From the NCBI GenBank assembly GCA_017311315.1, contig CM029626.1, forward strand, positions 30,508,869 through 30,572,868: a stretch of 64,000 bases of DNA, given 5' to 3'. Positions 24,049 to 34,254 of this stretch are shown piece by piece. The translations under genes and the position numbers were made by a program. Source of the DNA: Dendrocalamus latiflorus. Taxonomy: Eukaryota > Streptophyta > Magnoliopsida > Poales > Poaceae. Each line of letters begins with the position of its first letter. The first letter of the stretch is position 1. The notes below the pieces were generated by a model. The model saw nothing but the letters and a program-made list of their open reading frames with translations. It was not told where the DNA came from and ran no database searches.

Positions 24049-25334
24049 GAGAAAATTGATGATTTGCCATCTTCAAGAATAGGCTTCGTACTTTTGCCAC
24101 TCTCAATGTTGGCTTCGCAAAAATACCATGTAGTACATTAATCCCTTGATTAGTATGCCATTTCATCCCTTTAATTCATTTTCTTTTTCTTTTTCTTATT
24201 TCAGGGACTGGAAAAGACCCTTCTACCCCTAGCTAATTTCTCACATAGATGCATGGAGGGATTTCGATCAAGAGCTGAAGCGTCGCGCGACCTTCCGTCC
24301 GCCACCCTTCCCCTGCACGCCGGCGTCGGCATCTTCTGCGGTTGCCGCATTGCTGTCACTAGAAAGAACCATTGCTGAACCTGCAGCCTGGAGGAGACAT
24401 AATTTCAGGGCGACTGAGATTACAAGAATCCCACACACACACACAAAGAAAAAAAGAAACTTTGGGATGTTGCAAGGTAGAAGTTAATTAAGTTTGGGGA
24501 CAGAAATTAGGATCCAACTTTGTGCAAGAAAAGAAACAGATCAGAAATTTCGGTGCCCTATATCACGCTTTTGGTTTAGCCTATGAAAACCGAACAGTTA
24601 GCTCCAGGAATCAATGAAACATGGTGCAAAGCAGCACTAAGACCAACTCAAGGAGCCTGAGAAAGAACACGAGCTCCTCGCTATGGCCGGAGAACGAACA
24701 CGATACTCTGTAATTTCTTTCAAGACTGAACAACACGCAGGGAAATAAAAGGCTTACTTCGAAGAAGAAAGGAACCTTGATGCAAGAAGACAGATTAATT
24801 AACCTCAGAGCTGCAAGGAGTAGGGGAAGGAAGAGTCGGTTCTGTCCATGGAATGGAAGAAGAAGGGGTTCCGAAGCAAGTTGAAGGAACCCTCCTCAGA
24901 TATGCACACTCCTTTATAGTAGTAACCAACATCGAAAAGAACACAGTAACCAACCAACATCGATTTGGTGGTTCCTTTGGCCATAGCTTACAGGGATTTG
25001 GTTCATGTTATAATACAGAGATGCACGAGCAAACCTAGCTAATTGGAATTTGAGAATACGCAGAATGCGCAGGGGAAGGGCGGCGGACGGAAGGGCGCGA
25101 CGCTTCAGCTCTCGATCGAAATCCCTCTATACATCTATGTGAGAAATTAGCCAGGCGTAGAAGGATCTTTTCCAGTCCCTAAAATTAGAAAAAGAAAAAG
25201 AAAATGAATTAAAGGGATGAAATGGCATACTAATCAAGGGTTTAATGTACTACATGGCATTTTTACGAAGCCAACGTTGAGAGTGGCAAAAGTGCGAAGC
25301 TCATTCTTGAAGATGGCAAATCATCAATTTTCTC
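24049..25334. mobile_element. Mutator-like element with long terminal inverted repeats, 1286 bp
   Basis: The termini are GAGAAAATTGATGATTTGCC and its complement. The inverted repeats extend about 280 bp inward (24049-24330 and 25055-25334). A perfect 10-bp duplication ATTGAGCCAG flanks it (24039-24048 and 25335-25344). The 700 bp centre (24345-25050) holds a short CA run and no protein I recognise. Its arms encode nothing obvious. The terminal sequence differs from the MULE at 22962, so it is a separate family. Confidence 0.9.
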
Positions 25335-25344
25335 ATTGAGCCAG

Positions 25345-26069
25345 CCATAGCTATTATCGATCACATGCGCGCATGATCCAATCAACACACACGATTCGAT
25401 TGAGACATGCATCTCTGTGATGCAAACAATCTCAAGAAATAAAAGCATCGCATGCATGTGGTTTAATTTGCGTGTTGACCTTGAGCCTGTGCTAGCTGGT
25501 CAATGCCATCGATCACCGCAAGCTAGAAACGAAGGAGAAAATTAAAGAGGGATGTACTTACATCGTAATCGTCGTAAATCCTAAATATAAACCTAGGAAA
25601 CACGAAGTTGCAGCATAGGGAGTCAACTGCATGCATGCTTTGAATGCAAGTCTAAGCTAAATGTATCTTTTCCTCAGTACAAGTTAGCCCGATCCTACTC
25701 TAGCCTCCTGCTGCTTCTCCTTCATTAGTTAGCTAGAACCCAGATCAAAGTTGAACAATTTCAGCAGAGTAGCTCGCTAGTAGTACAAGGAGAGATACAA
25801 GACGTATAGATTAATTGGTGCTTTTTTCTGCCTACACCTACGTACAGGACGTCAGGTCAGTGCTTCATTGTAAGCCTTAATATTCGTATTTAATTTGCTC
25901 CCCCGGTGTATAATTGTCAAAAATTAACTGTGCAATGTACTTCCAGTTTCTTGTTATAAACAAACAAATAAATGTGATTTCTCGCCACTCTTTCTTCATG
26001 TTCTTTCTTCTTTTGATTTGAACTAAGAATGCTAACATCTGGATTCTGGAGTGATCTTCCTAGTAAATA
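25345..26069 (+). promoter_or_regulatory. Upstream region and probable 5' UTR of the DUF707 gene
   Basis: No coding frame is recognisable. The segment 25680-25810 has the look of a transcribed leader, with TC-rich DNA, and an acceptor-like TTCCTAG lies 6 bp before the ATG at 26070. A spliced 5' UTR is plausible, but a transcription start and TATA box could not be fixed. Confidence 0.3.
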
Positions 26070-29000
26070 ATGAGAATGAAAGCAAGCCCAATTTTGACGG
26101 CATTATCTGCGCTGGTATTCGGATTCTTCATTGGCATTTCTTTTCCTGTAGAGATCACACCAAAGGTACTAGTTAAGAACTATTTTGTTCATTACCATTA
26201 CAAAGATCACAAAGTTGAAAGATACTATTGCTTATGAGAATGACATATGGGGCCTAGGACCACTTGTCAGTGACACATTGGATGATACTTTCTAACTCCG
26301 TAATCTTTGTGATGATACTAAGCAATATTGCCTAGTAGTTAAGCACAATTCGCTTTGCCGGTCAGATTTGAGCTGAACTTTATCTGAACAAATGTGTCTT
26401 TTTTGTACCATGCATGCAGCTTCAATGTGGCATATTCCCTTGCAGTGGAGGTGGTACAAATTCCAGCTTCAGTGACAACAATATACTCCTCAAATTTTGG
26501 GCACCATTCAGAAATAGCACTGTGCAGGAGACTCCCATTCAGTCAAATGGCACTTCAGGGGTACAATTCTGAACTTCTGAATGAGTTCATTGCATGCCGA
26601 AATGCTTTCTTGATCAATCAACTGTTGCCTTACTGAAAAGCTCAATAATTCATTTTATTCATTGCCTTCAGATTCAAGTACCGACAAATCCAAAAGGCGC
26701 GGAGAGGCTACCACCAGGCATTGTAGTTTCAGAGTCTGATCTTCACCTGCGCCGGCTGTGGGGAGCCCCGAGTGAGGTCTATAATCCTGACGTGTTAACT
26801 CTGAATAATATGGGTTCCTTGTCATACAGCTGATCAAATCAAGGATTTTATGGTTGTCTAATGTGTTGCAAATAGTTTCACATTGGTTATAAGAAAGAAA
26901 AAAGAACAACTTATAAGTGTGAAGGGGACCTCATTTATTGGACTAGTCTTTTAGAGGAAAAAAACTTAATACCACTTATAAGATTGTTACTTTAAGGCTT
27001 GCATATGGCAACCCATGAGTTTAGCTGCTCAGTCTATTTAGACCTATGGCCCGAAGAGTAAAACCTAGTTGGACCTAACCATACGGTCAGAGTCCGATCT
27101 GACAAGTGGTATCAAAATTTATGCACCAAACATATCCTTAGACTTCATGGTTACAGAAATGTACAACCAATATGTGAGAGAGAGAATGTTATAAACAATC
27201 CCACATTGATTGTGAGAAAGAAAAACATAACTTATAAATGTGAGGAAGACATCACCTATTAAACTAGTCTTTTGAGGGAGAAGGCCCAATACCACTTATA
27301 AAGTTGTTACTTTAAGGCTTGCATACCGCAGCTTGTGGGTTTAGGTGCTCAGCCCGTTTGTACCTGTAGTCCGAGGAGTAAAACCTAGTTAGACCTAAGC
27401 ATATAGCTAGTATCCGATCTGACAAGTAGGAAAGGAAAAAATATAACTTATAAGTGTAAGAGAGGTCTCACCCATTAGACTAGTTTTTTAGAGGAGAAGT
27501 TCCAATACCACTTATAAGATTATTGCTTTAGGGCTTGCATATGGCAGCCCGTGGACTTAGGTGCTCAATTCGTTTGGACCTGTGGCCCGGGGAGTAAATC
27601 GGTTGGACCTAGGCATATAGCCAGGGTCCAATATGACAAATCGTATCAGAGTCTAGACACCTAACATATTCTTGGACTTTATGGTTGGAGAAGTGCACAG
27701 CCAATATGTGAGGAGAAGAATGTTGAGAATAGTCTCACATTGGTTGTGGTGAAGGAAAAAGCACAATTTATAAGTGTGATGGAGATCTCATCTATTGAAC
27801 AAATCTTTTGGGGGAGAATGTGCAATACCACTTATAAGGTTATTACTTTAGGACGTGCGTACGGTAATCCGTGGATTTAGATGCTCAGTATGTTTGGATC
27901 TATGGCCTTAGAAGTAAATTTAGTTGGATCTAAACATATGGCAGGTCCGATCTGTCATGATACTTGCTTGGTGTTAATTTGATCTCCAATGAGCAGGACG
28001 TGCCGGCTCGCAAGTACCTTTTGACGCTAGCGGCAGGGTATACTGAGAAAGCCAATGTCAATGCAACTGTTCAGAAGGTGAGAACAGCATGGATTTCTGA
28101 ACCTTTCTTGCCTCTGGTAGTACTCCATCTCTCAACTGAACATGTGGGGATGTGGTTTCTGAACTTCACCGAAATGCTGCCGCTGGATGCGTTTGTAAAC
28201 TGAATAATCCCAACTGCCCTTGTATATGCAACAGTTCTCTGACAACTTCGACGTCGTGCTGTTCCACTACGACGGTCGCACGACCGAATGGGATGAGTTC
28301 GAGTGGTCTAAACAGGCTGTTCATGTCAGCGCCAGGAAGCAGACTAAATGGTGAGAAATCAAGACAGGCAATGCGCATTGCTTATGACCATCTCCAAATT
28401 TCAGTCCAACGCATTTACAATCGATATGTTTTCCTGAATGAATGAAGGTGGTTTGCAAAGAGGTTTCTGCATCCCAGCATCGTGGCGCCGTACGAGTACA
28501 TCTTCCTGTGGGATGAAGACCTCGGAGTGGAGCATTTCACCGCAGAAGAGTACGTATCGATACCCCTCACGGCACACGGTTGTAGGCTTATTCTGAACTC
28601 TGAATTTCTGAAGGATAGGTTGTGGTCGCATCGATCTGCAGGTACATTAGCATAGCGAAGAAGCACGGGCTGGAGATATCGCAGCCCGGATTGGACATAA
28701 CCAGAGGGAAGAAGACGTATGACGTCACCATAAGAAGAAACGGCAGCGAGATGCACAAGTAAGTACGGATAGAATCTGATGTGTGTGTGTGTGAACTAGC
28801 TCGTCTCGATGCATTTGGCATTGGCAATGAGTACATGTAACTTTGGGTTCTTCTTCTCCGCTTGGCATGGACAGGACGAACGCAGGGGGGCCAGGCCGTT
28901 GCCCTGACGTGCACCGACGACCCTGCAGCGGGTGGGTCAAAAGTCAAACTCCCTCTATATTCAGCCATCATCTCTCAAATTGTTACGCAATTCATTCATG

Positions 29001-32000
29001 TGTTTTTTGGTTTGTCGCACTGAGACAATTCATTCAGGTTCGTGGAGGTTATGGCGCCAGTCTTCTCGAGGGATGCTTGGAGATGCGTGTGGCATATGAT
29101 CCAGGTAGGTGTTAGAGCAGAGGATCATTCATTTTTCCTCTGCTAGCTTGGACACACAAATACAATTATTACAGGTTCAGGCTAAATAAATCGAGGCCAT
29201 TAACTTATCTGAATCAAACAAACGAACCGACCTGATTTGCAGAATGACCTGGTTCATGGATGGGGTCTCGACTTCAATTTCTGGAGATGCGTCCATGTAA
29301 GTAGTCTAATATTAATTAGTACACATGTTTGGCTAAATTGGAAGATCACCACGCTCCATAGGTTGTACATTGATCCAATCAACAGCGCTTATACATTGTG
29401 CGTACATATATACAAATAAAATCTTGAACTGGCAGGATCCTGAAGAGCAGATTGGCGTCGTGGACGCGCAGTACGTGGCTCATCATGGAGTTCCCACGCT
29501 CATAGGCCAGGTAATTTGATGCGGGGGATTGCCCGATCTTTACGGTGTAGGATCAATAGAGATAATTTGGATCCGTGCAACCTGACGAATCGATGGCGCC
29601 AACCACTGTTAGAACAGCAACCTGCTACAAAAGAATTCGCCCAACCACACGCTCATGATCCCGTCTACTCGACCACAAAGTAGACGTGTCGTCGCTCGGG
29701 CAAATCACAAGGAATCACAAGAACGACGAGGAAAACGCCCGATTCCCCTCTAGATTGCATCTATGTGTCAAACCCTAGGAAGAACAAGCGTATATCTCTC
29801 TTTGAAAATAATAGATTGATTCATGGTGGTCTCCCAAAAACTCACGTACATCAGGTATATATATATCCCCTGCAACCGACTAGACTAGGAATCGATCGAC
29901 TCACGCGCACCCGCTCTGCTAATTAGTTCGGAAATAAAAGAGATACAAACCGACTATGCCACAGGTCGGCCCAAACAAACCGACGCATAGGCCTGGACCT
30001 ATCCGAAGTTCTCACGTTCCTTCAGGCCTTTAGCTTTTGTGGTGTCCTACTAAGAGCCTGTTTGGTAGAGCTCCACCAACTCCAGATTCACTCAGATCCA
30101 CCAGATCCACCGTGGAGCAGCTCCACCGTGAATCTGGGTTTCATCCAAGTGTTTGGTACAGCTCCAGCGCTTCTCTCTATCTCACTGCCAAACTGGGCCC
30201 ACGCGTCAAGGGGTATAATGAAAAAATGCAAAAAAAAGCCACGGGCTTCTTCTTCCTCCCGACGAGCTCCCGAGGCGGTGGAGGTGGTGCTGGCTCGGGG
30301 GGAGGTGGCGCCGGCCCGGGGGGAGGCGGACGCGGGGGAGGCGGCGCCGGCCCGGGAGGAGGCGGGGGAGGCGGCGCCGGCCCGGGGGCAGGCAGACGCG
30401 GGGGAGGTGGCGCCGGCCCGGGAGGAGGCGGAGGCCCGGGAGGAGACCGCGGCAATGGAGGGAGAAATCGGCGCAGTGGGGAAGGCGGACGCGCGGGAGG
30501 CGGCGCTGGCCCGGGAGGAGGCGGGGGAGGCAGCGCCGGCCCGAGAGGAGGCGGGGGAGGCGGCGTCGGCCCGGGGGCAGGCGGACGCGGGGGAGGCGGC
30601 GCCGGCCCGGGGGCAGGCGGAGGCCCGAGAGGAGACCGCGGCGGTGGAGGGAGAAATCGGCGCAGTGGGGAAGGCGGACGCGGGGGAGGCGGCGCTGGCC
30701 CGGGAGGAGGCGGGGGAGGCGGCGCCGGCCCGGGAGGAGGCGGGGGAGGCGGTGTCGACCCGGGGGCAGGTGGACGCGGGGGAGGCGCGACGCGGGAGGC
30801 GGCGGCCGAGGAGTTGGCGCGGCAGGGAAAAGGAGCTCGATCGCGAGAAAAGAAAAGAACGAACCGTTTTTTTTTGTGTAACCAGTGGCAGTGGTGGGTA
30901 ATTTTCCCCAAGTCCACCAAACCTCCACCAAATCCATGAATCTGGGGGTAGATCCACTGTTTTCGTGGAGCAGATCCATGGTGGAGCTGCTGGAGCTAGA
31001 AGTGTTTGGCTGGTAAAATTGAATCTGGATCTATTTTTTTGTGAATCTGGAGCTGATGAAGCTCTGCCAAACAGGCCCTAAAACCCTTTTGGTTTTGTAG
31101 AGAAGAAAGAGGACAAATTGATTCTCCTTCCTAACCAGCTTAGGATCAACAATTAATGCAGATTCCTTTCTCCTTCCTTTTCTAGCGTGTGCAGCATGCA
31201 TGTTTTCTCACGAGCCATGCACAAGGCTCCCTGCATCATTCCCTCATCGCCAACACTTGAATCCTTGCACATGTATGTATTTCCTTTTAGCGCTTGGTCT
31301 GCATGCTGTCCTTCCTCTACGCCATTCTCTTTGTTAATTTTCTCCCGTACAAATCTAAGAACAATTAAAATACTAGTATTAGGTAGCAGCCAGTTCTGAT
31401 GTAAATTAAAACCAAATTTAATTAAGAGCGAGTTCACCTGTTGATTAATCTTTTCAGCTCGTGCTCGCGTAATCGGTCCGATTGGAATATCCTCATTATC
31501 TTGTACGCATCTTCACTTTAGACTTGTACAGATCAAGTATGGGCCTGTATATAATTAAATAAAATAGTAGTAGCTCCGTATCTCCAAGTATAATCACTAA
31601 AGACCCAATTAAATTAGAGTTCACCTGATAATATTTAATGCGGCTCAATAACTTCTTCCAGTTAAATAATATATTTAACTAAAAAGTGCAAGACATGAGC
31701 GTATTTGCGTCATAATTTCTAACAATTGTGATATGTTTTTTTCGAAGACTTTTTTTTGGGTATGTGATAAAGTACAACCAGAATGTCCATCTGTTTCCAA
31801 CAGTTTAAGCCTTTTTAGATAAATTTGGTGAATTAATTTATTCTCGCAACTTAAAAACTCTCCTTTGTCTTTCTCTCCACTGCAGGGTAATGGAGAACAA
31901 CAAGCAAGCAGTGAAAAGGTATAATATATTTCTCTTCTCTCTCCAATGAGTTAACAATTAATTGATAGTACTTAGCTAACTCCTCGTTCAAGTTTAGTGT

Positions 32001-32203
32001 TTGATCACATCTCATAACAAACGTTTAAAGAAGAGGAATTGTTTACTTGAACTAATATAATTAATATGTTGTGTACATGTTGATGTCGGTACTAGGTGAG
32101 AGCCCGGCAATATGACGAGATGCACACCTTCGACGTGAGAATCGCCAACGCCGACAAGGACATTGCCAACGCCACGGCAGCAGCAGCAGATCATCGTTCC
32201 TGA
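26070..32203 (+). CDS. DUF707-family protein, 13 coding exons, 383 aa
   Basis: Exons are 26070-26165, 26420-26560, 26672-26776, 27997-28077, 28235-28350, 28448-28549, 28642-28758, 28875-28931, 29038-29104, 29243-29296, 29436-29510, 31886-31918 and 32096-32203. All introns are GT..AG and the phases add up to 1152 nt. The start ATG is chosen because the next residues form a signal anchor (ILTALSALVFGFFIG, about 8-22). The DUF707 core follows: HLRRLWG, DVPARKYLLTLAAGY, FDVVLFHYDG, EYIFLWDEDLG (about 196-206), HGLEISQPGLD, FVEVMAPVFSRDAW and NDLVHGWGLDF. The acidic WDED motif recalls the DXD of glycosyltransferases, but no reaction is established. Grass members carry the historical label 'lysine ketoglutarate reductase trans-splicing related'. 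A type II Golgi protein is inferred. Exon 8 is unusually divergent. Intron 3 holds a TRIM array and intron 11 a 1-kb Harbinger-type element, yet the frame is intact. Confidence 0.9.
26864..27957 (+). mobile_element. TRIM-type mini-LTR array in intron 3 of the DUF707 gene
   Basis: Four copies of a roughly 240-bp repeat occur in direct order: 26864-27104, 27187-27424, about 27428-27638 (5' truncated) and 27721-27957. Full copies start TGTT and end GACA or GTCA. Immediately after copies 1 and 3 are AGTGGTATCAAAATT and AATCGTATCAGAGTC, which resemble the initiator-methionine tRNA primer-binding site TGGTATCAGAGC. Internal regions are only about 82 bp and end in a purine-rich GTGAGAGAGAGAA. This is the layout of a terminal-repeat retrotransposon in miniature, expanded by LTR-LTR recombination. 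The 5-bp flanks (TAATG, TGATA) match poorly. Confidence 0.75.
29607..30024 (-). mobile_element. Possible short LTR in intron 11, minus strand
   Basis: On the minus strand the sequence runs from TGAAGGAACG to GCTGTTCTAACA, followed by GTGGTTGGCGCC, which looks like a primer-binding region. A TATATATA box (29856-29866) sits in the expected promoter position. No second LTR or target duplication was found, and the internal part is absent, so this is tentative. Confidence 0.35.
30054..31078. mobile_element. PIF/Harbinger-type non-autonomous element, 1025 bp, in intron 11
   Basis: The ends are GAGCCTGTTTGGTAGAGCTCC and, on the other strand, GGGCCTGTTTGGCAGAGCTTC. TAA flanks both sides (30051-30053 and 31079-31081), the 3-bp site typical of Tourist and Harbinger elements. 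The terminal thirds are AT-balanced with repeated CTCCACC/CAGATCCA words. The centre (30285-30800) is an extremely G-rich, purine-skewed degenerate repeat of GGAGGCGGCGCCGGCCCGG-like units with open frames on both strands. There is no transposase. The long predicted Gly- or Pro-rich proteins are products of the repeat. Confidence 0.85.
30285..30800 (+). repeat. G-rich degenerate minisatellite inside the Harbinger-type element
   Basis: Units related to GGGGGAGGCGGCGCCGGCCC recur with small changes. A longer block near 30445-30530 is repeated near 30640-30720, with a shared GAGAAATCGGCGCAGTGGGG core. Plus-strand G runs of three to five are dense, so G-quadruplex formation is plausible. Confidence 0.9.
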
Positions 32204-33017
32204 ACCTGAATTGTTATTAACCATTGCAATTAGTAGTTGATTAAATTAACCAGATGCATGGGCTTACAAAAAATGATGTAGTTAAATAGACATTTAAAAG
32301 AAGTCAAATAGAGACATACATGGATAAGACTGAAAAGAGCATGAGATTCTTTAGGTAGCAGCAAACTGCTGGATCCAAGCACTTTGCATAGGGTGGTGTC
32401 GATGCACAAGACTCAGGGCTTCTATTAAATTTATGAAAATAATAAAGGGGATAACAACACAATGAGAGACTTCATTGCCATGAATAATGGAGTTACAACA
32501 AGTGCGGAAAAGAATGTTCCTATCGTTGGCGGCACGTGAGCCCTCTAATTTATATCTAAGGGGTAGTAGTTAATAATGTAATGGACGTCTCTTGACTTCT
32601 GTGTCTTCCTTGTATCTTGAATTATTCCATCCTTTATCAACCATTCGTCGTAACATCCGTTAAATACTCTCACGTGTTCAATTCAACTTCCACATGATAA
32701 ATTGTCATGACTCCGACTAGTCATTATCCCTTACTTGGTTGGGGAAGTTGATTATTACCCTTTACTGATCATCAATGGGTGTAACTGGTCAATGACCAGT
32801 TATATTAAATAAATCATCTCTCTCTCTCTTTATTGGAAGCGTAACAATGGGCCTATTTAAGTACTAGGTAGGCCTTGGCTGAATGGACCTAGATGAAATT
32901 CTATTTTAACTTCTCTTAGACTAAAAATATTGACCTAGTTAAGGATCTTCATCAGATAGCCCTTCAACAATTAAGTAAATAAAATATTTTCTAATCATAC
33001 AGGTCATTTAATTATGG
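32204..33017. other. Intergenic DNA downstream of the DUF707 gene
   Basis: No gene is seen. An AATAAA occurs near 32439-32444 and could serve as a distal polyadenylation signal. A short CT run lies at 32818-32830. The rest is AT-rich, unremarkable sequence. Confidence 0.5.
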
Positions 33018-33982
33018 ATATGGGAGAGGGAGGTTTTCTCCTCCGGTGAAACCGCACGTCGTATTTAAGTGGGACACGATCGCTATTTTACTGTTACAAG
33101 TAGGGAAGCAGGTAAGGTAACAGGTATAAAGCATTCTCAAGTTTTACCTTACCATTTCACCGTCTGTTCCGCAACCTCCACCTTCAAACCTTTCATCTTC
33201 GTCAAGACATTCTTCCCCACCTTTCATCTCTTTCAAGTTCTTTCGACCTCGCCGATGACGTTGGAGCAAATCCATTCTTTCTGAGGAGCAGATCCAACTG
33301 CTTGAGGATCAAGACTACATTCCAGCCAAGGCTTTGATTGGATGGAATTCGGCTGGTGATGATATTGAACCAACCCAATCCAGGTCACATCCCTCTATTT
33401 AGATCTTTCGTTTACTTGGGCTGTCGTTTACTTGAAAGTGATTTCTTAGCCAATGTTACGTTCTTGAACATTATAGCCTTGAATTTGTCCACTTAGGTCC
33501 AAATTCTATCTTAATTCTTAGTGTCTTTGCATATCTCTGCAAAGCTTTTGTTGGCATTCCCCCTTCTATCCGCCTCTTCCGCCATTTCTATCAAATTACC
33601 CCCAAATAATAGGAATCGGGGTTTATGTGGTAGTGTTTATTTCAAGCTTTATGACAATACTACCGACCAGTACCCTACTCTCCCAATTAAGGATTCATGG
33701 TGTGATTACCACAAGGAGTCGTTTTATTCTGATCTGCTAGAAGGCAGTCGCTTGCGTTACACAAAGAAGGCACTTCCATCCTGGACGAAGAAGGATAGAG
33801 AAAAGGAGAAATCCCTTGTGCTAACTGCTAAGGAGAAAAGGGTGGTCAGTCTTATAGCAACCTTGGGGAGGAGTTGTCTTACTAGTCGTAAGATCGTTCA
33901 CAACTTCCTCAAGAATAGGGTTAGCCCTTTGAAAAAGAGGGTTCATTTGGCACGTGACATAAAGGAGTCCAATGACTACTAA
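33018..33982 (+). pseudogene. Retrotransposon gag-type fragment, copy 2 (gypsy-type transposon N-terminal domain)
   Basis: The leader (33018-33250) matches copy 1 at 22881-23860. Coding begins near 33262 with SILSEEQIQLLEDQDYIPA and IGWNSAGDDIEPTQS, then breaks. It resumes at about 33495 with LCKAFVGIPPSIRLFRHFY, runs into two adjacent stops, and shifts frame near 33600. It then reads RGLCGSVYFKLYDNTTDQYP, IKDSWCDYHKESFYSDLLEG, LTAKEKRVVSLIATLGRSCL and IVHNFLKNRVSPL to a stop at 33980-33982. Grass genomes carry many such proteins, annotated as putative gypsy-type transposon proteins, encoded in the 5' part of LTR retrotransposons. Assignment rests on motif memory. At least one frameshift and stop codons make it non-functional. 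Confidence 0.75.
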
Positions 33983-34254
33983 GGATCAAATTGGAAGTAT
34001 ATTATTCTCCATCTGACTTTATATTTCGAAGTAGTAGATCTGGTACTTAGAATTTTATTGTTTTCTTACAATGTTACTAGATGCCAAAGATCTAAATGGG
34101 CATCCAAAATTCTAAATGATACCAAGGATAATTCAGAATCTATCCCACTTGGGAGGCAACCAGATAGCCTCATTAGGCCTTCAATAGCTGTTCGGAATGA
34201 ACAAATGAAGGCCACTTAAAATTAGAATTTCGTATGTAAAGCTTTCCTTCTTGT

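Noticed and set aside
27100..27125. tRNA gene fragment
   Set aside because: The TGGTATCA word is explained as a primer-binding site of the TRIM; no cloverleaf could be built around it.
26864..27957. 5S-rRNA-bearing Cassandra TRIM
   Set aside because: The repeat has TRIM layout, but I could not find a 5S rRNA-like promoter segment, so no family name is given.
30037..30979. Glycine- and proline-rich proteins of up to 300 aa
   Set aside because: They are translations of a degenerate G-rich repeat inside a Harbinger-type element, open on both strands, with no domain and no gene structure.
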